From the NCBI GenBank assembly GCA_051657745.1, contig JBOFLG010000103.1, positions 1-58,239 of the forward strand: a stretch of DNA of 58,239 nucleotides, read 5' to 3'. The notes beneath the pieces were generated by a model. That model ran no database searches. It worked only from the letters and a program-made list of their open reading frames with translations, and was not told the DNA's origin. A program made the position numbers and the translations under genes. The stretch is from JBOFLG01 sp051657745. GTDB taxonomy: Bacteria > Actinomycetota > Actinomycetes > Actinomycetales > Dermatophilaceae. Below, piece after piece: positions 28,809 to 37,300 of this stretch. The first letter of the stretch is position 1. Every line of letters starts with the position of its first letter.

Positions 28809-29186
28809 ATGGCACGTCTCATGGGCGTCGACTTGCCGCGCGACAAGCGCGCTGAGATCGCACTGACCTACATCTTTGGCGTCGGGAAGACGAGTGCGCA
28901 GCAGGCGCTCGCGGCCACCGGCGTCCACCCCAATACCCGCGTCAAAGATCTCGTCGATGACGAACTCGTCAAGTTGCGCGACTGGATCGAAGAGAACCTG
29001 CGGGTCGAGGGCGACCTCCGCCGCGAGGTCGCTTCCGACATCCGCCGCAAGGTCGAGATCGGTTCGTACGAGGGTCTTCGCCACCGCCGCGGCCTCCCCG
29101 TTCGTGGCCAGCGCACCAAGACCAATGCGCGCACCCGCAAGGGCCCGAAGCGCACCGTGGCCGGTAAGAAGAAGGCTGGCAAGTAA
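28809..29186 (+). CDS. rpsM: 30S ribosomal protein S13
   Basis: 125 residues from the ATG at 28809 (MARLMGVDLPRDKR), preceded by GAGGAA. The frame is open upstream but has no conserved sequence. It contains YIFGVGKTSAQQALAATGV and the C-terminal RHRRGLPVRGQRTKTNARTRKGPKRTVAGKKKAGK. S13 makes head-to-large-subunit bridges. It is followed by a 172-base spacer. Confidence 0.97.
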   Translation: MARLMGVDLPRDKRAEIALTYIFGVGKTSAQQALAATGVHPNTRVKDLVDDELVKLRDWIEENLRVEGDLRREVASDIRRKVEIGSYEGLRHRRGLPVRGQRTKTNARTRKGPKRTVAGKKKAGK

Positions 29187-29358
29187 CCCCGGTGGGCTCC
29201 GCCCCCCGGACCCCCCGAAAGGCTCGGAGCTCGCTCACTGGCGCACCTCGATGTGCCGGATGACGCACGGTCGCTTCGCACTCGTGTCATCCGGGCTCGC
29301 GCCGTACGCGGATCGCCTCCCCGGGAACAATCCGAAGACTTCGTAGGAAAGAGAACTC
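29187..29358 (+). other. rpsM-rpsK spacer with hairpins and a repeated module
   Basis: The first part (GTGGGCTCCGCCCCCCGG, then CCCCCCGAAAGGC and GGAGCTCGCT) resembles the sequence after rpsD at 30455-30480. A second structure pairs CCGGATGAC at about 29257-29265 with GTCATCCGG at about 29287-29295. No gene is seen. Both could be mRNA-processing or partial-termination elements. Confidence 0.4.
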
Positions 29359-29766
29359 ATGCCTCCCAAGGGCCGTCAGGCTACCGGCGCCAAGAAGGTG
29401 CGCCGCAAGGAGAAGAAGAACGTCGCCGTGGGTCAAGCCCACATCAAGAGCACGTTCAACAACACGATCATTTCGATCACCGACCCCACCGGTGCCGTGA
29501 TTTCCTGGGCATCCGCTGGCCAGGTCGGCTTCAAGGGGTCGCGGAAGTCCACGCCCTACGCCGCGCAGACCGCAGCCGAGGCGGTGGCGCGCCGGGCGAT
29601 GGAACACGGGATGCGCAAGGTCGACGTTTTCGTCAAGGGCCCCGGGTCTGGTCGCGAGACCGCGATCCGCTCCCTGACCGCCGCCGGGTTGGAGGTCGGC
29701 TCGATCCAGGACGTCACGCCGAGCCCGCACAACGGCGTCCGCCCGCCCAAGCGCCGCCGCGTCTGA
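29359..29766 (+). CDS. rpsK: 30S ribosomal protein S11
   Basis: 135 residues: VGQAHIKSTFNNTIISITDPTGAVISWASAGQVGFKGSRKSTPYAAQ and the terminal SPHNGVRPPKRRRV. S11 lines the mRNA path in the platform. It lies 34 bases before rpsD. Confidence 0.98.
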   Translation: MPPKGRQATGAKKVRRKEKKNVAVGQAHIKSTFNNTIISITDPTGAVISWASAGQVGFKGSRKSTPYAAQTAAEAVARRAMEHGMRKVDVFVKGPGSGRETAIRSLTAAGLEVGSIQDVTPSPHNGVRPPKRRRV

Positions 29767-29800
29767 GCGCCCGACAGACTTCGCGAAAGGTAGTAGAGCA

Positions 29801-30409
29801 ATGGCCCGTTACACCGGACCCATCACCAAGAAGTCGCGTCGCCTCAAGACCGACCTCGTCGGTGGTGACAAGAACTTCGACCTCCGTCCCTTCCCGCCCG
29901 GCCAGCACGGCCGACGCCGAATCCAGGAGAAGGAGTACCTCACTCAGCTGCAGGAGAAGCAGAAGGCGCGCTTCACCTACGGCGTCATGGAGAAGCAGTT
30001 CCGCCGGTACTACAAGGAGGCTGCCAACCGCCCCGGCAAGACCGGCGAGAACATCCTCACCATTCTCGAGTCACGCCTCGACAACGTGGTGTATCGAGCG
30101 GGGCTGGCCCGTACTCGGCGACACTCCCGCCAACTGGTGACGCACGGCCACTTCGAGGTCAACGGGGTGCGTGTCGACGTCCCGAGTTACCGCGTGGAGC
30201 AGTACGACATCATCACCGTGCGGAAGCAGTCCGTGGAGTCGTTCCCGATTCAGCTCGCTCGAGAGACCTTCGGCGACCGACCGGTGCCGGCCTGGTTGCA
30301 GGTGGTGCCCGGTACGCTTCAGGTGCTCATCCATCAGCTCCCCACCCGTGCTCAGATTGACACCGTGCTCACCGAGCAGTTGATCGTCGAGTACTACTCC
30401 AAGAACTAG
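29801..30409 (+). CDS. rpsD: 30S ribosomal protein S4
   Basis: 202 residues: ARYTGPITKKSRRLKTDLVGG, GQHGRRR, EKQFRRYYKEA, and the S4 RNA-binding domain LESRLDNVVYRAGLARTRRHSRQLVTHGHFEVNGVRVDVPSYRV. This is the zinc-free form. S4 starts 5' domain assembly and in E. coli represses the alpha operon. AGGTAGTAG precedes the ATG. A structured 270-base spacer follows. Confidence 0.97.
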   Translation: MARYTGPITKKSRRLKTDLVGGDKNFDLRPFPPGQHGRRRIQEKEYLTQLQEKQKARFTYGVMEKQFRRYYKEAANRPGKTGENILTILESRLDNVVYRAGLARTRRHSRQLVTHGHFEVNGVRVDVPSYRVEQYDIITVRKQSVESFPIQLARETFGDRPVPAWLQVVPGTLQVLIHQLPTRAQIDTVLTEQLIVEYYSKN

Positions 30410-30411
30410 CC

Positions 30412-30455
30412 GCACGGGGGCGCCCACGCAGAGCGTGGGACCCGTGCCCCCGTGC
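30412..30455 (+). terminator. Two-storey hairpin after rpsD
   Basis: An outer 10-bp stem (30412-30421 with 30446-30455) encloses an inner 7-bp stem with an AGA loop (30423-30429 with 30433-30439). It begins three bases after the rpsD stop. No T-run follows. It probably attenuates transcription or protects the rpsD mRNA end ahead of rpoA. Confidence 0.55.
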
Positions 30456-30500
30456 CCCCCCGAAGGCCGGGAGTTCGCTGCGCTCACGCTCAGTGATTCT

Positions 30501-30539
30501 CCGAGGAACGCAAAGTCGCTTCACTCCTGCGTTTCTCGG
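30501..30539 (+). repeat. Second inverted repeat in the rpsD-rpoA leader
   Basis: Twelve-base arms with one G-U pair (30501-30512 with 30528-30539). A further small hairpin follows at 30543-30555 (CGCT, loop TCGCG, AGCG). Together with 30412-30455 this makes the 270-base rpsD-rpoA spacer highly structured and probably regulatory. Confidence 0.45.
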
Positions 30540-30679
30540 GATCGCTTCGCGAGCGGAGAGGGCTTTCGGCTTCGGGGTTGGCGCCGCCGTGGACAGAGAT
30601 GGTGGCGACCACCGGATGCTCGACATCCGGGATTCACGAGGCGTCATATAGCGGTCGCCCGTGGGAAGGAAGAGTCACC

Positions 30680-31714
30680 GTGCTGATCGCACAGCGTCCA
30701 GTCCTCTCTGAGGATGTCGTCACCGAGGCCCGGAGCCGTTTCGCCATCGAGCCGTTGGAGCCGGGCTTCGGGTACACCCTCGGCAACTCATTGCGCCGTA
30801 CCCTGCTCTCGAGTATCCCGGGTGCCGCCGTCACCAGCATCCGCGTCGATGGCGTGCTCCACGAGTTCTCCACGATCCCCGGGGTCAAAGAGGACGTCAC
30901 CGAGATCATCCTCAACATCAAGGGGCTGGTCGTCTCCAGCGAGAACGACGAGCCGGTGGTGATGTACCTGCGCAAGCAGGGCGCTGGCGCGGTCACTGCG
31001 GCCGACATTGCCCCACCGGCCGGGGTCGCCATCCACAACCCCGACCTGCACATCGCGACGCTCAACGACAAGGGCACCGTCGAGATGGAGCTCACCGTGG
31101 AGCGCGGTCGCGGGTATGTGTCCGCCAACCAGAACAAGTCCGGAGACCAAGAGATCGGTCGCATTCCAGTCGACTCGATTTATAGCCCGGTGCTCACCGT
31201 CACCTACAAGGTCGAGGCCACCCGTGTCGAGCAGCGCACTGACTTCGACCGCCTCGTCGTCGATGTCGAGACGAAGAGTTCGATGGCTCCGCGCGATGCG
31301 CTCGCCTCGGCCGGCAAGACCCTCGTCGAACTTTTCGGTCTAGCCCGGGAACTCAACGCCGAGGCCGAGGGTATCGACATGGGCCCATCGCCGACCGATG
31401 CCGCTCTTGCCGCCGACCTCGCGCTGCCGATCGAGGACCTCGACCTCACCGTACGGTCCTATAACTGCCTCAAGCGCGAGGGTATCCACACCGTCGGCGA
31501 ACTGGTCGGTCGCAGCGAGGCCGACCTGCTCGACATCCGTAACTTCGGCGCGAAGTCGATCGACGAGGTCAAGGCGAAACTGGTCGGTATGGGCTTGGCG
31601 CTCAAGGACAGCCCGCCCGGGTTCGATCCGAGCGTGATCGCCGACCGGTACGACGACTTCACCTTCGGTGAGGGCGAAGACGACTCGGCCTTTGCCGAGG
31701 ACGAGCAGCTCTGA
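30680..31714 (+). CDS. rpoA: DNA-directed RNA polymerase subunit alpha
   Basis: 344 residues from the GTG at 30680 (MLIAQRPVLSEDVV), with AAGGA upstream; 34 more upstream in-frame codons lack conservation. The N-terminal dimerisation domain has FAIEPLEPGFGYTLGNSLRRTLLSSIPGAAVTSIRVDG. The C-terminal domain (about 255-320) has the LTVRSYNCLKREGIHTVGELV and NFGAKSIDEVKAKL helices that contact UP elements and activators. An acidic tail ends the protein. It lies 34 bases before rplQ. Confidence 0.98.
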   Translation: MLIAQRPVLSEDVVTEARSRFAIEPLEPGFGYTLGNSLRRTLLSSIPGAAVTSIRVDGVLHEFSTIPGVKEDVTEIILNIKGLVVSSENDEPVVMYLRKQGAGAVTAADIAPPAGVAIHNPDLHIATLNDKGTVEMELTVERGRGYVSANQNKSGDQEIGRIPVDSIYSPVLTVTYKVEATRVEQRTDFDRLVVDVETKSSMAPRDALASAGKTLVELFGLARELNAEAEGIDMGPSPTDAALAADLALPIEDLDLTVRSYNCLKREGIHTVGELVGRSEADLLDIRNFGAKSIDEVKAKLVGMGLALKDSPPGFDPSVIADRYDDFTFGEGEDDSAFAEDEQL

Positions 31715-31748
31715 CCACCGCCTCCCGTACCTCAGCTAGGAGATCACA

Positions 31749-32522
31749 ATGCCCACCCCCACCAAGGGCCCCCGTCTCGGAGGCGGGCCAGCTCACGAAC
31801 GGCTGATCCTTGCCAATCTCGCCACGGCGCTGTTCGAACACGACTCGATCACGACCACGGAGGCAAAGGCAAAGCGGCTCCGGCCGCTCGCCGAGCGACT
31901 TGTCACTTTCGCCAAGCGTGGTGACCTGCACGCCCGTCGTCGCGTCATGACCGTGGTGCGCGACAAGGGTGTTGTCCACCGCCTGTTTGTCGAGATCGCG
32001 CCCGACATGGCCGAGCGAGCCGGCGGGTACACCCGCATCACCAAGGTCGGCCCACGCCAGGGCGACAACGCCCCGATGGCGGTCATCGAGTTGGTCCGCG
32101 AGCCGGTGGCCAAGAAGGCCACCGTGACTGAGGCGGAGTCGGCGACCAAGCGAGCCGCGAGCGACCGCAAGAAGTCCGCAGCGGCCGAGGCCGCGCTCGC
32201 GGCGGACGCGGGGCCGGCTCCCGACTCTGCCGCAGCGGCGGCCGGGAGCACTGCGAGTGCCGACGGTGGCACAGCAGTCGAGAGTGACGCGACCGCAGGG
32301 GATCTGCCCGCCGGCGCCGTGGCGCCCCTCGAAGACGGCTCCGCTCCGGAGGGCTACCCCGTCAAGGGAAACGCCGATTCCGGTAAATACCATGTGCCCG
32401 GTTCGCAGTGGTACGACCAGACCGAGGCCGAGTTCTGGTTCGCCAGCGCGGAGGCAGCAGCCGCCGCCGGCTTCGAGCCGGCCGGTGGCGCTGGGAAGCA
32501 GCAGGTCGACGACGAGGTGTGA
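31749..32522 (+). CDS. rplQ: 50S ribosomal protein L17 with an extra C-terminal domain
   Basis: 257 residues against about 120 for minimal L17. Residues 1-115 are a normal L17 (PTPTKGPRLGGGPAHERLILANLATALFEH, then GYTRITKVGPRQGDNAPMAVIELV). A long Ala-rich linker leads to a domain at 196-242 (DGSAPEGYPVKGN to AAAAAGF) about 70 percent identical to the one on L4 here. L17 lies near the tunnel exit, so the domain could reach the ribosome surface. It is followed by a strong terminator. Confidence 0.95.
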   Translation: MPTPTKGPRLGGGPAHERLILANLATALFEHDSITTTEAKAKRLRPLAERLVTFAKRGDLHARRRVMTVVRDKGVVHRLFVEIAPDMAERAGGYTRITKVGPRQGDNAPMAVIELVREPVAKKATVTEAESATKRAASDRKKSAAAEAALAADAGPAPDSAAAAAGSTASADGGTAVESDATAGDLPAGAVAPLEDGSAPEGYPVKGNADSGKYHVPGSQWYDQTEAEFWFASAEAAAAAGFEPAGGAGKQQVDDEV

Positions 32523-32541
32523 CGCTTCGCGTGCCGTGCAC

Positions 32542-32580
32542 GACGACGGCCCCCTCCCGCTATGGGAGGGGGCCGTCGTC
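32542..32580 (+). terminator. Terminator of the alpha operon
   Basis: A perfect 17-bp stem (32542-32558 with 32564-32580) with a five-base GCTAT loop, 19 bases after the rplQ stop. One of the strongest hairpins in the window. Confidence 0.85.
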
Positions 32581-32599
32581 GTCATCCGGCCGGATGACG
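32580..32599. promoter_or_regulatory. Perfect 20-bp palindrome at the truA -35 position
   Basis: CGTCATCCGG followed by its exact complement CCGGATGACG. It is two inverted copies of the GGATGACG octamer common in this window. It covers the place where the -35 of the truA promoter should be (17 bases before TACGCT), so it could be an operator as well as part of the termination structure. Confidence 0.5.
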
Positions 32600-32608
32600 T
32601 GCGCCGAC

Positions 32609-32614
32609 TACGCT
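32609..32614 (+). promoter_or_regulatory. -10 box for leaderless truA mRNA
   Basis: TACGCT lies six bases before the truA GTG at 32621, decisive for choosing that start over upstream in-frame codons. Confidence 0.55.
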
Positions 32615-32620
32615 GGCGCG

Positions 32621-33460
32621 GTGCCCGTTCGGATCCGGCTCGACCTCGCCTACGACGGCACTGGCTTCTCGGGGTGGGCGGCACAGCCAGCGCGGCGAAC
32701 CGTGGAGGGCGTGGTGTCTGACGCGCTCGGCACGGTGCTGCGCTCGGATGACGTGCGCCTCACCGTGGCCGGGCGGACCGACGCGGGTGTGCACGCGCGT
32801 GGCCAGGTCACGCACACTGACGTCGCGGATGACGCGTGGGCGCGGCTTCCCGGTCGTTCCTCGCGTGACCCGGGTACCGCGCTGGTGGCTCGGTTGGGTG
32901 GGGTGCTACCGGCCGATATCGTCGTGCACCGGGCTGGGGTCGCGCCGCCCGGGTTCGATGCCCGATTCTCTGCGGTGCGCCGGCGCTACCTCTACCGGCT
33001 CTGCGACCGACCGGCCGATCTCGACCCGTTGCGCCGGCACGACACGGTGGTCGTGTCGCGGGCGCTCGACGTCGAGGCGATGGCAGCGACGTCGGCGCGG
33101 CTGCTCGGCCTGCACGACTTCGCCGCGTTCTGTCGTCGTCGGGTCGGCGCCACGACCGTGCGTACGTTGCTCGAGTACTCGTGGCGCCGTGCCACCGACG
33201 GCGTGCTTGAGGGCACGGTCGTCGCGGACGCGTTCTGCCACAGCATGGTTCGTGCGCTTGTCGGCGCGGTCGTGGCAGTGGGGGAGGGCCGGTTCGATCC
33301 CGCGCTACCGGGTGAACTTCTCGGCCTCGGAGTTCGCGACCCGCGGGTGCGGGTCATGCCGGCCCACGGACTCTCGTTGGAAGAGGTCGTCTATCCACCG
33401 GACACCGAGCTCGCCGCCCGCGCGGTGCAGGCTCGGGCGACGCGCACGCTGCCCGGGTGA
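32621..33460 (+). CDS. truA: tRNA pseudouridine(38-40) synthase TruA
   Basis: 279 residues from the GTG at 32621 (VPVRIRLDLAYDGTGFSGWAAQP). The catalytic Asp is Asp54 in GRTDAGVHARGQ. The C-terminal half has FCHSMVRALVGAVVAVGEGR. TruA converts uridines 38-40 of tRNA anticodon arms to pseudouridine. truA after rplQ is the usual order, but here a strong terminator and a separate leaderless promoter show independent transcription. Confidence 0.95.
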   Translation: MPVRIRLDLAYDGTGFSGWAAQPARRTVEGVVSDALGTVLRSDDVRLTVAGRTDAGVHARGQVTHTDVADDAWARLPGRSSRDPGTALVARLGGVLPADIVVHRAGVAPPGFDARFSAVRRRYLYRLCDRPADLDPLRRHDTVVVSRALDVEAMAATSARLLGLHDFAAFCRRRVGATTVRTLLEYSWRRATDGVLEGTVVADAFCHSMVRALVGAVVAVGEGRFDPALPGELLGLGVRDPRVRVMPAHGLSLEEVVYPPDTELAARAVQARATRTLPG

Positions 33461-33500
33461 GCGGTCGGCATCCGGTGCCGTTGACGAGCATGACGTCGGC

Positions 33501-33646
33501 TGGCGCACCTGGGTGACTCCGGTACCCGGCCCAGGCTCGGCATCCGTCGGTGGCCGGTTCTACGGTGGGCGGATGGCGCACCTGGGTGACTCCGGTACCT
33601 GGCCCAGGCTCGGCATCCGTCGGTGGCCGGTTCTACGGTGGGCGGA
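33501..33646 (+). repeat. 73-bp tandem duplication carrying a promoter and start codon
   Basis: Two copies (33501-33573 and 33574-33646) differ at one base (CCC against CCT around 33535/33608), and the first bases of a third unit form the start of the downstream gene. Each copy ends TACGGT, GGGCGG, ATG, the leaderless start signal of the MmcQ-like gene. The period is not a multiple of three, so the upstream ATG (33573) opens a different frame. Confidence 0.9.
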
Positions 33647-33677
33647 TGGCGCACCCACTCCGGTTCCGAGACGATGA
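33573..33677 (+). CDS. Possible 34-residue leaderless ORF created by duplication
   Basis: The duplicated ATG at 33573, with TACGGT six bases upstream, opens a 34-codon frame (MAHLGDSGTWPRLGIRRWP onward) ending at 33677 inside the MmcQ-like gene in another frame. If translated it might tune the downstream start. No function is suggested by its sequence; it may be neutral. Confidence 0.25.
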   Translation: MAHLGDSGTWPRLGIRRWPVLRWADGAPTPVPRR

Positions 33678-34047
33678 CCCGCTGCTCACCCGAATGCGCG
33701 GCATCGCGCTCGCCCTGCCCGGTGCGGCCGAGAAGATCAGCCACGGGCGGCCGAACTTCTTCACGACGCGGGTCTTCGCGATCTTCGGTGGGGTGGTGAA
33801 GGGCGACCACGCCTCCGAGGCGCTCCGGCAGTCGGTGCTGTTCCTTCCCGAGCAGGCCGAGCGCCCGGCCCTGCTCGAGGACGGTCGGTTCGTCGTGCCC
33901 GCCTATGAGGGTGCCTACGGCTGGCTCGCGCTCGACCTGCGCGGCAACCCCGACTGGGCGGAGGTGGCCGAGCTCGTCGAGAGCTCGTACCGGGTGACGG
34001 CCCCGCCTCGCCTCGTGGCCGAGCTCGACGCCCGGGGGCCTGCGTAA
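33646..34047 (+). CDS. MmcQ/YjbR family DNA-binding-like protein
   Basis: 133 residues from the ATG at 33646. The family pattern is clear: MRGIALALPGAAEKISHGRPNFFTTRVFAIFGG, then LRQSVLFLPEQAERPALLEDGRFVVPAYEGAYGWLALDL. YjbR-like proteins have a CyaY-like fold; their biochemical role is unknown. The start is leaderless (TACGGT six bases upstream), and promoter plus start lie in a 73-bp tandem duplication. Confidence 0.85.
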   Translation: MAHPLRFRDDDPLLTRMRGIALALPGAAEKISHGRPNFFTTRVFAIFGGVVKGDHASEALRQSVLFLPEQAERPALLEDGRFVVPAYEGAYGWLALDLRGNPDWAEVAELVESSYRVTAPPRLVAELDARGPA

Positions 34048-34309
34048 CAGGTCGCGTGTTTCACTCGGCGTCATGAGGTCCATCGGCGACTACCCGCGTC
34101 TCCGCGTCCTGTGGACCTTCGTTCGCCCGCACCGGCGCGAGTTGCCCCGACGGTCGCCCGCTGCTGCGTGAGGTGACGCCGGGTGCGCGTCATCCGTCGT
34201 TCGGTGACCTGTTCGGGCGCTGGGCTCGATATACAGCGTTTTCGCACTTACTCTTCGCGTCAAGAGATGGATGCGGGTAGCCATCCACCCCGGTCGCAAA
34301 GGAGCGCCG
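34048..34309 (+). promoter_or_regulatory. Upstream region of the amylase gene
   Basis: A gene-free 262 bases. TATACA at 34230-34235 is a reasonable -10 box, about 75 bases before the ATG, with no good -35. GGAG-type ribosome-binding sequence (AAAGGAGC) lies just before 34310. No carbohydrate-repressor operator was recognised. Confidence 0.35.
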
Positions 34310-37300
34310 ATGCCAGGTCGCCGTCGTCTGTTCGCACTCCTCGCCGGAACGGCTCTCGCCGCTGTACCCGGCGTGGCCGCTATCACCCCTGCCTCTGCCG
34401 CGGCCACGTCGGTCGCCCTGGTCGGCGACCTACAGTCGGAGGTGGGTTGCTCGGCGGATTGGGACCCAACCTGCGCAGCGAGCGAGCTCCGCCAGGTCGA
34501 GGGCACCGATACCTGGAAGGCCAGCTTCTCGGTAGCTGGGGGGACGTACCAGTTCAAGGTCGCCCTGAACGATGGCTGGGCCGAGAACTACGGCGCGGGC
34601 GGGGTGGCCGACGGGCCGAACATCCCGCTGGTCATCGCCGGGCCGGCCACCATCGAGTTCGCCTACGACGACCAGACCCACCAGGTGAGCTTCACGCCGG
34701 TCGTCGGCGGTGGCGCAACCAGCCAGGACCGGCGCGTCGCCGGGGACTCGCGGCGTGACTCGCTCACCCGGGAGAACTTCTACTTCGTCATGGCCGACCG
34801 GTTCGCCAACGGCTCGACCGCCAACGACCGTGGCGGCCTGACCGGCGGCCCGCTGACCACCGGGTACGACCCGACGAACAAGGCGTTCTACCACGGCGGT
34901 GACCTCAAGGGCCTCACCAGCAAGCTCGACTACCTCACGGGCCTGGGCACCACGGCGATCTGGCTGACCCCCAGCTTCACGAACAAGCCGGTTCAGGGCG
35001 CCGCGGGCGAGGAGAGCGCCGGATACCACGGCTACTGGATCACCGACTTCACCCAGATCGACCCGCACCTCGGCACGAACGCCGACATGAAGGCGCTCAT
35101 CGACGCCGCGCACTCCAGGGGGATGAAGGTCTTCTTCGACATCATCACCAACCACACCGCCGACGTCATCGACTACCGCGAGGGCACCTACGGGTACCAG
35201 GCGAAGGCCTCGGCCCCGTACCGACAAGCCGACGGCACGCCGTTCGACGACCGCGACTACGTGAACGAAACGTTCCCGGAGATGTCCGCCGGGGGGTCGT
35301 TCCCGTACACCCCATTCGTCCGCGACGCCGAGAAGAACGTCAAGGTGCCGGCGTGGCTGAACGATCCGCTGATGTACCACAACCGCGGTGACTCCACGTT
35401 CGCCGGCGAGTCGTCGACCTACGGCGACTTCATCGGACTTGATGACCTGTTCACCGAGCGGCCCGAAGTCGTCGAGGGGATGGGCGACATCTACAAAACC
35501 TGGGTTGACTTCGGTATCGACGGGTTCCGCATCGACACTGTCAAACACGTGAACCTCGAGTTCTGGCAGAAGTTCATCCCGGACATCCTCGGCGAGGCGA
35601 AGCGGGTTGGGAACGACGACTTCTTCGCGTTCGGGGAGGTGTTCGACGGCAACCCCGAGTACCTGTCACAGTTCACCACCGCGGGCACACTGCAGGCGAC
35701 CCTCGATTTCGGTTTCCAGCAGCAGGGCGTCGACTTCGCCAAGGGGAACTCGGCACGGGTGCTGGCCGACTTCTTTGCCAAGGACGACTGGTATACCGAC
35801 GCCGACAGCAACGCGTACCAGTTGCCGACATTCCTCGGGAACCACGACATGGGCCGCGCCTCGTTCTTCCTCAAGGACTCCGCCGGGGGTGACGAGGCCG
35901 AGCACCTCGAGCGGGTGCGGCTGGCAAACTCGTTGATGTACCTCGTGCGTGGCAACCCGGTCACGTATTACGGCGACGAGCAGGGCTTCGTCGGCACCGG
36001 TGGCGACCAGTTGGCGCGGCAGGACATGTTCGCGAGCCGCACCCAGCTCTACAACGACGAGGCGGTTCTTGGCGGCGCCGACGGCGCGAGGGACCGGTAC
36101 GACCCGCGGCATCCGCTGTACCGCCACCTCGCCTCGCTCGCCGCGGTGCGCACGGCCCACCCGACCCTGGCCGACGGCGCCCAGGTGCAGCGGTACGCCG
36201 CCGACGGTGCCGGGGTGTTCGCGCTCTCCCGAGTCGACCGCACCCGCCAGGTCGAGTACCTGGTGGCGGTCAACAACTCCGAGCAGCCCGCGACCGCCTC
36301 GTTCGACACCTGGACCCAGCGCGGCACCTTCGAGCCGGTCTTCGGCTCGGTGGGCGCGGTCACACCGAGCACGGGCGGCCAGGTGACCGTGACCGTGCCG
36401 CCGCTGAGCGTGGGCGTGTGGCAGGCGACGAAGCGCATCCACCGCACGGTGCCCGCGCCGACGGTCTCGGTGACCGTGCCCGAGGGCGGTGCGTCCGGCC
36501 GAGTCGAGATCGGCGCCACCGTCGACACGAAGACGTTCGCGCAGACCACGTTTCTCTCCCGGCCGCTCGGCGCGACGGAGTGGACCACGCTCGGCACCGA
36601 CGACAACGCGCCGTTCCGGGTGTACCACGACGTCTCGGCGATGCCGCTCGGCACGGTGCTCGAGTACCGCGCCGTCACCAAGGACGCCCGGGGCAAGATC
36701 GGCGCGGCGAGCAACTGGGCCAGGGTCGTCGAGCCGCCGTCATCGACCGTCCCCGAGAGCGGTGACCCGCCGGCCACCCAGCCCGGCGCGGTGTCGGTGC
36801 CCGGAACGCACAACTCCGAGATGGGATGCAGCGCCGACTGGCTGCCTGACTGCGCCCAGGCCCAGCTCGCGCTCGATGCCGACGACCAGATCTGGAAGAA
36901 GACGGTCACCCTGACGCCCGGCGGCTACGGCTACAAGGCCGCGCTGAATGGCACCTGGACCGAGAACTACGGCGCGGGCGGCATCCGTGAGGGCGCCAAC
37001 ATCGACTACGAGACCGACGGCACGGTCACGTTCTTCTACGACCCGACGACCCACTGGATCACCGCCGACGACGACCCGGCGCCGATCGTCACGGCATCCG
37101 GGTCGTTCCAGAGCGAGCTCGGCTGCCCGGCCGACTTCACGCCGGACTGCATGCGACCGTGGTTGCAGGACAAGGACGGTGACGGCGTCTTCGCGTTCCA
37201 GAGCACTCGAATCCCGGCCGGCACCTATGAGTTCGTGATCGCCCATGACCGCACCAGCGACACCGTGTTCGGCGAGGGCGGTGCGGCCGGTGGCGCACCC

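Noticed and set aside
31659..32684. 341-codon minus-strand frame opposite rplQ
   Set aside because: Antisense to rplQ and its terminator; no conserved protein features.
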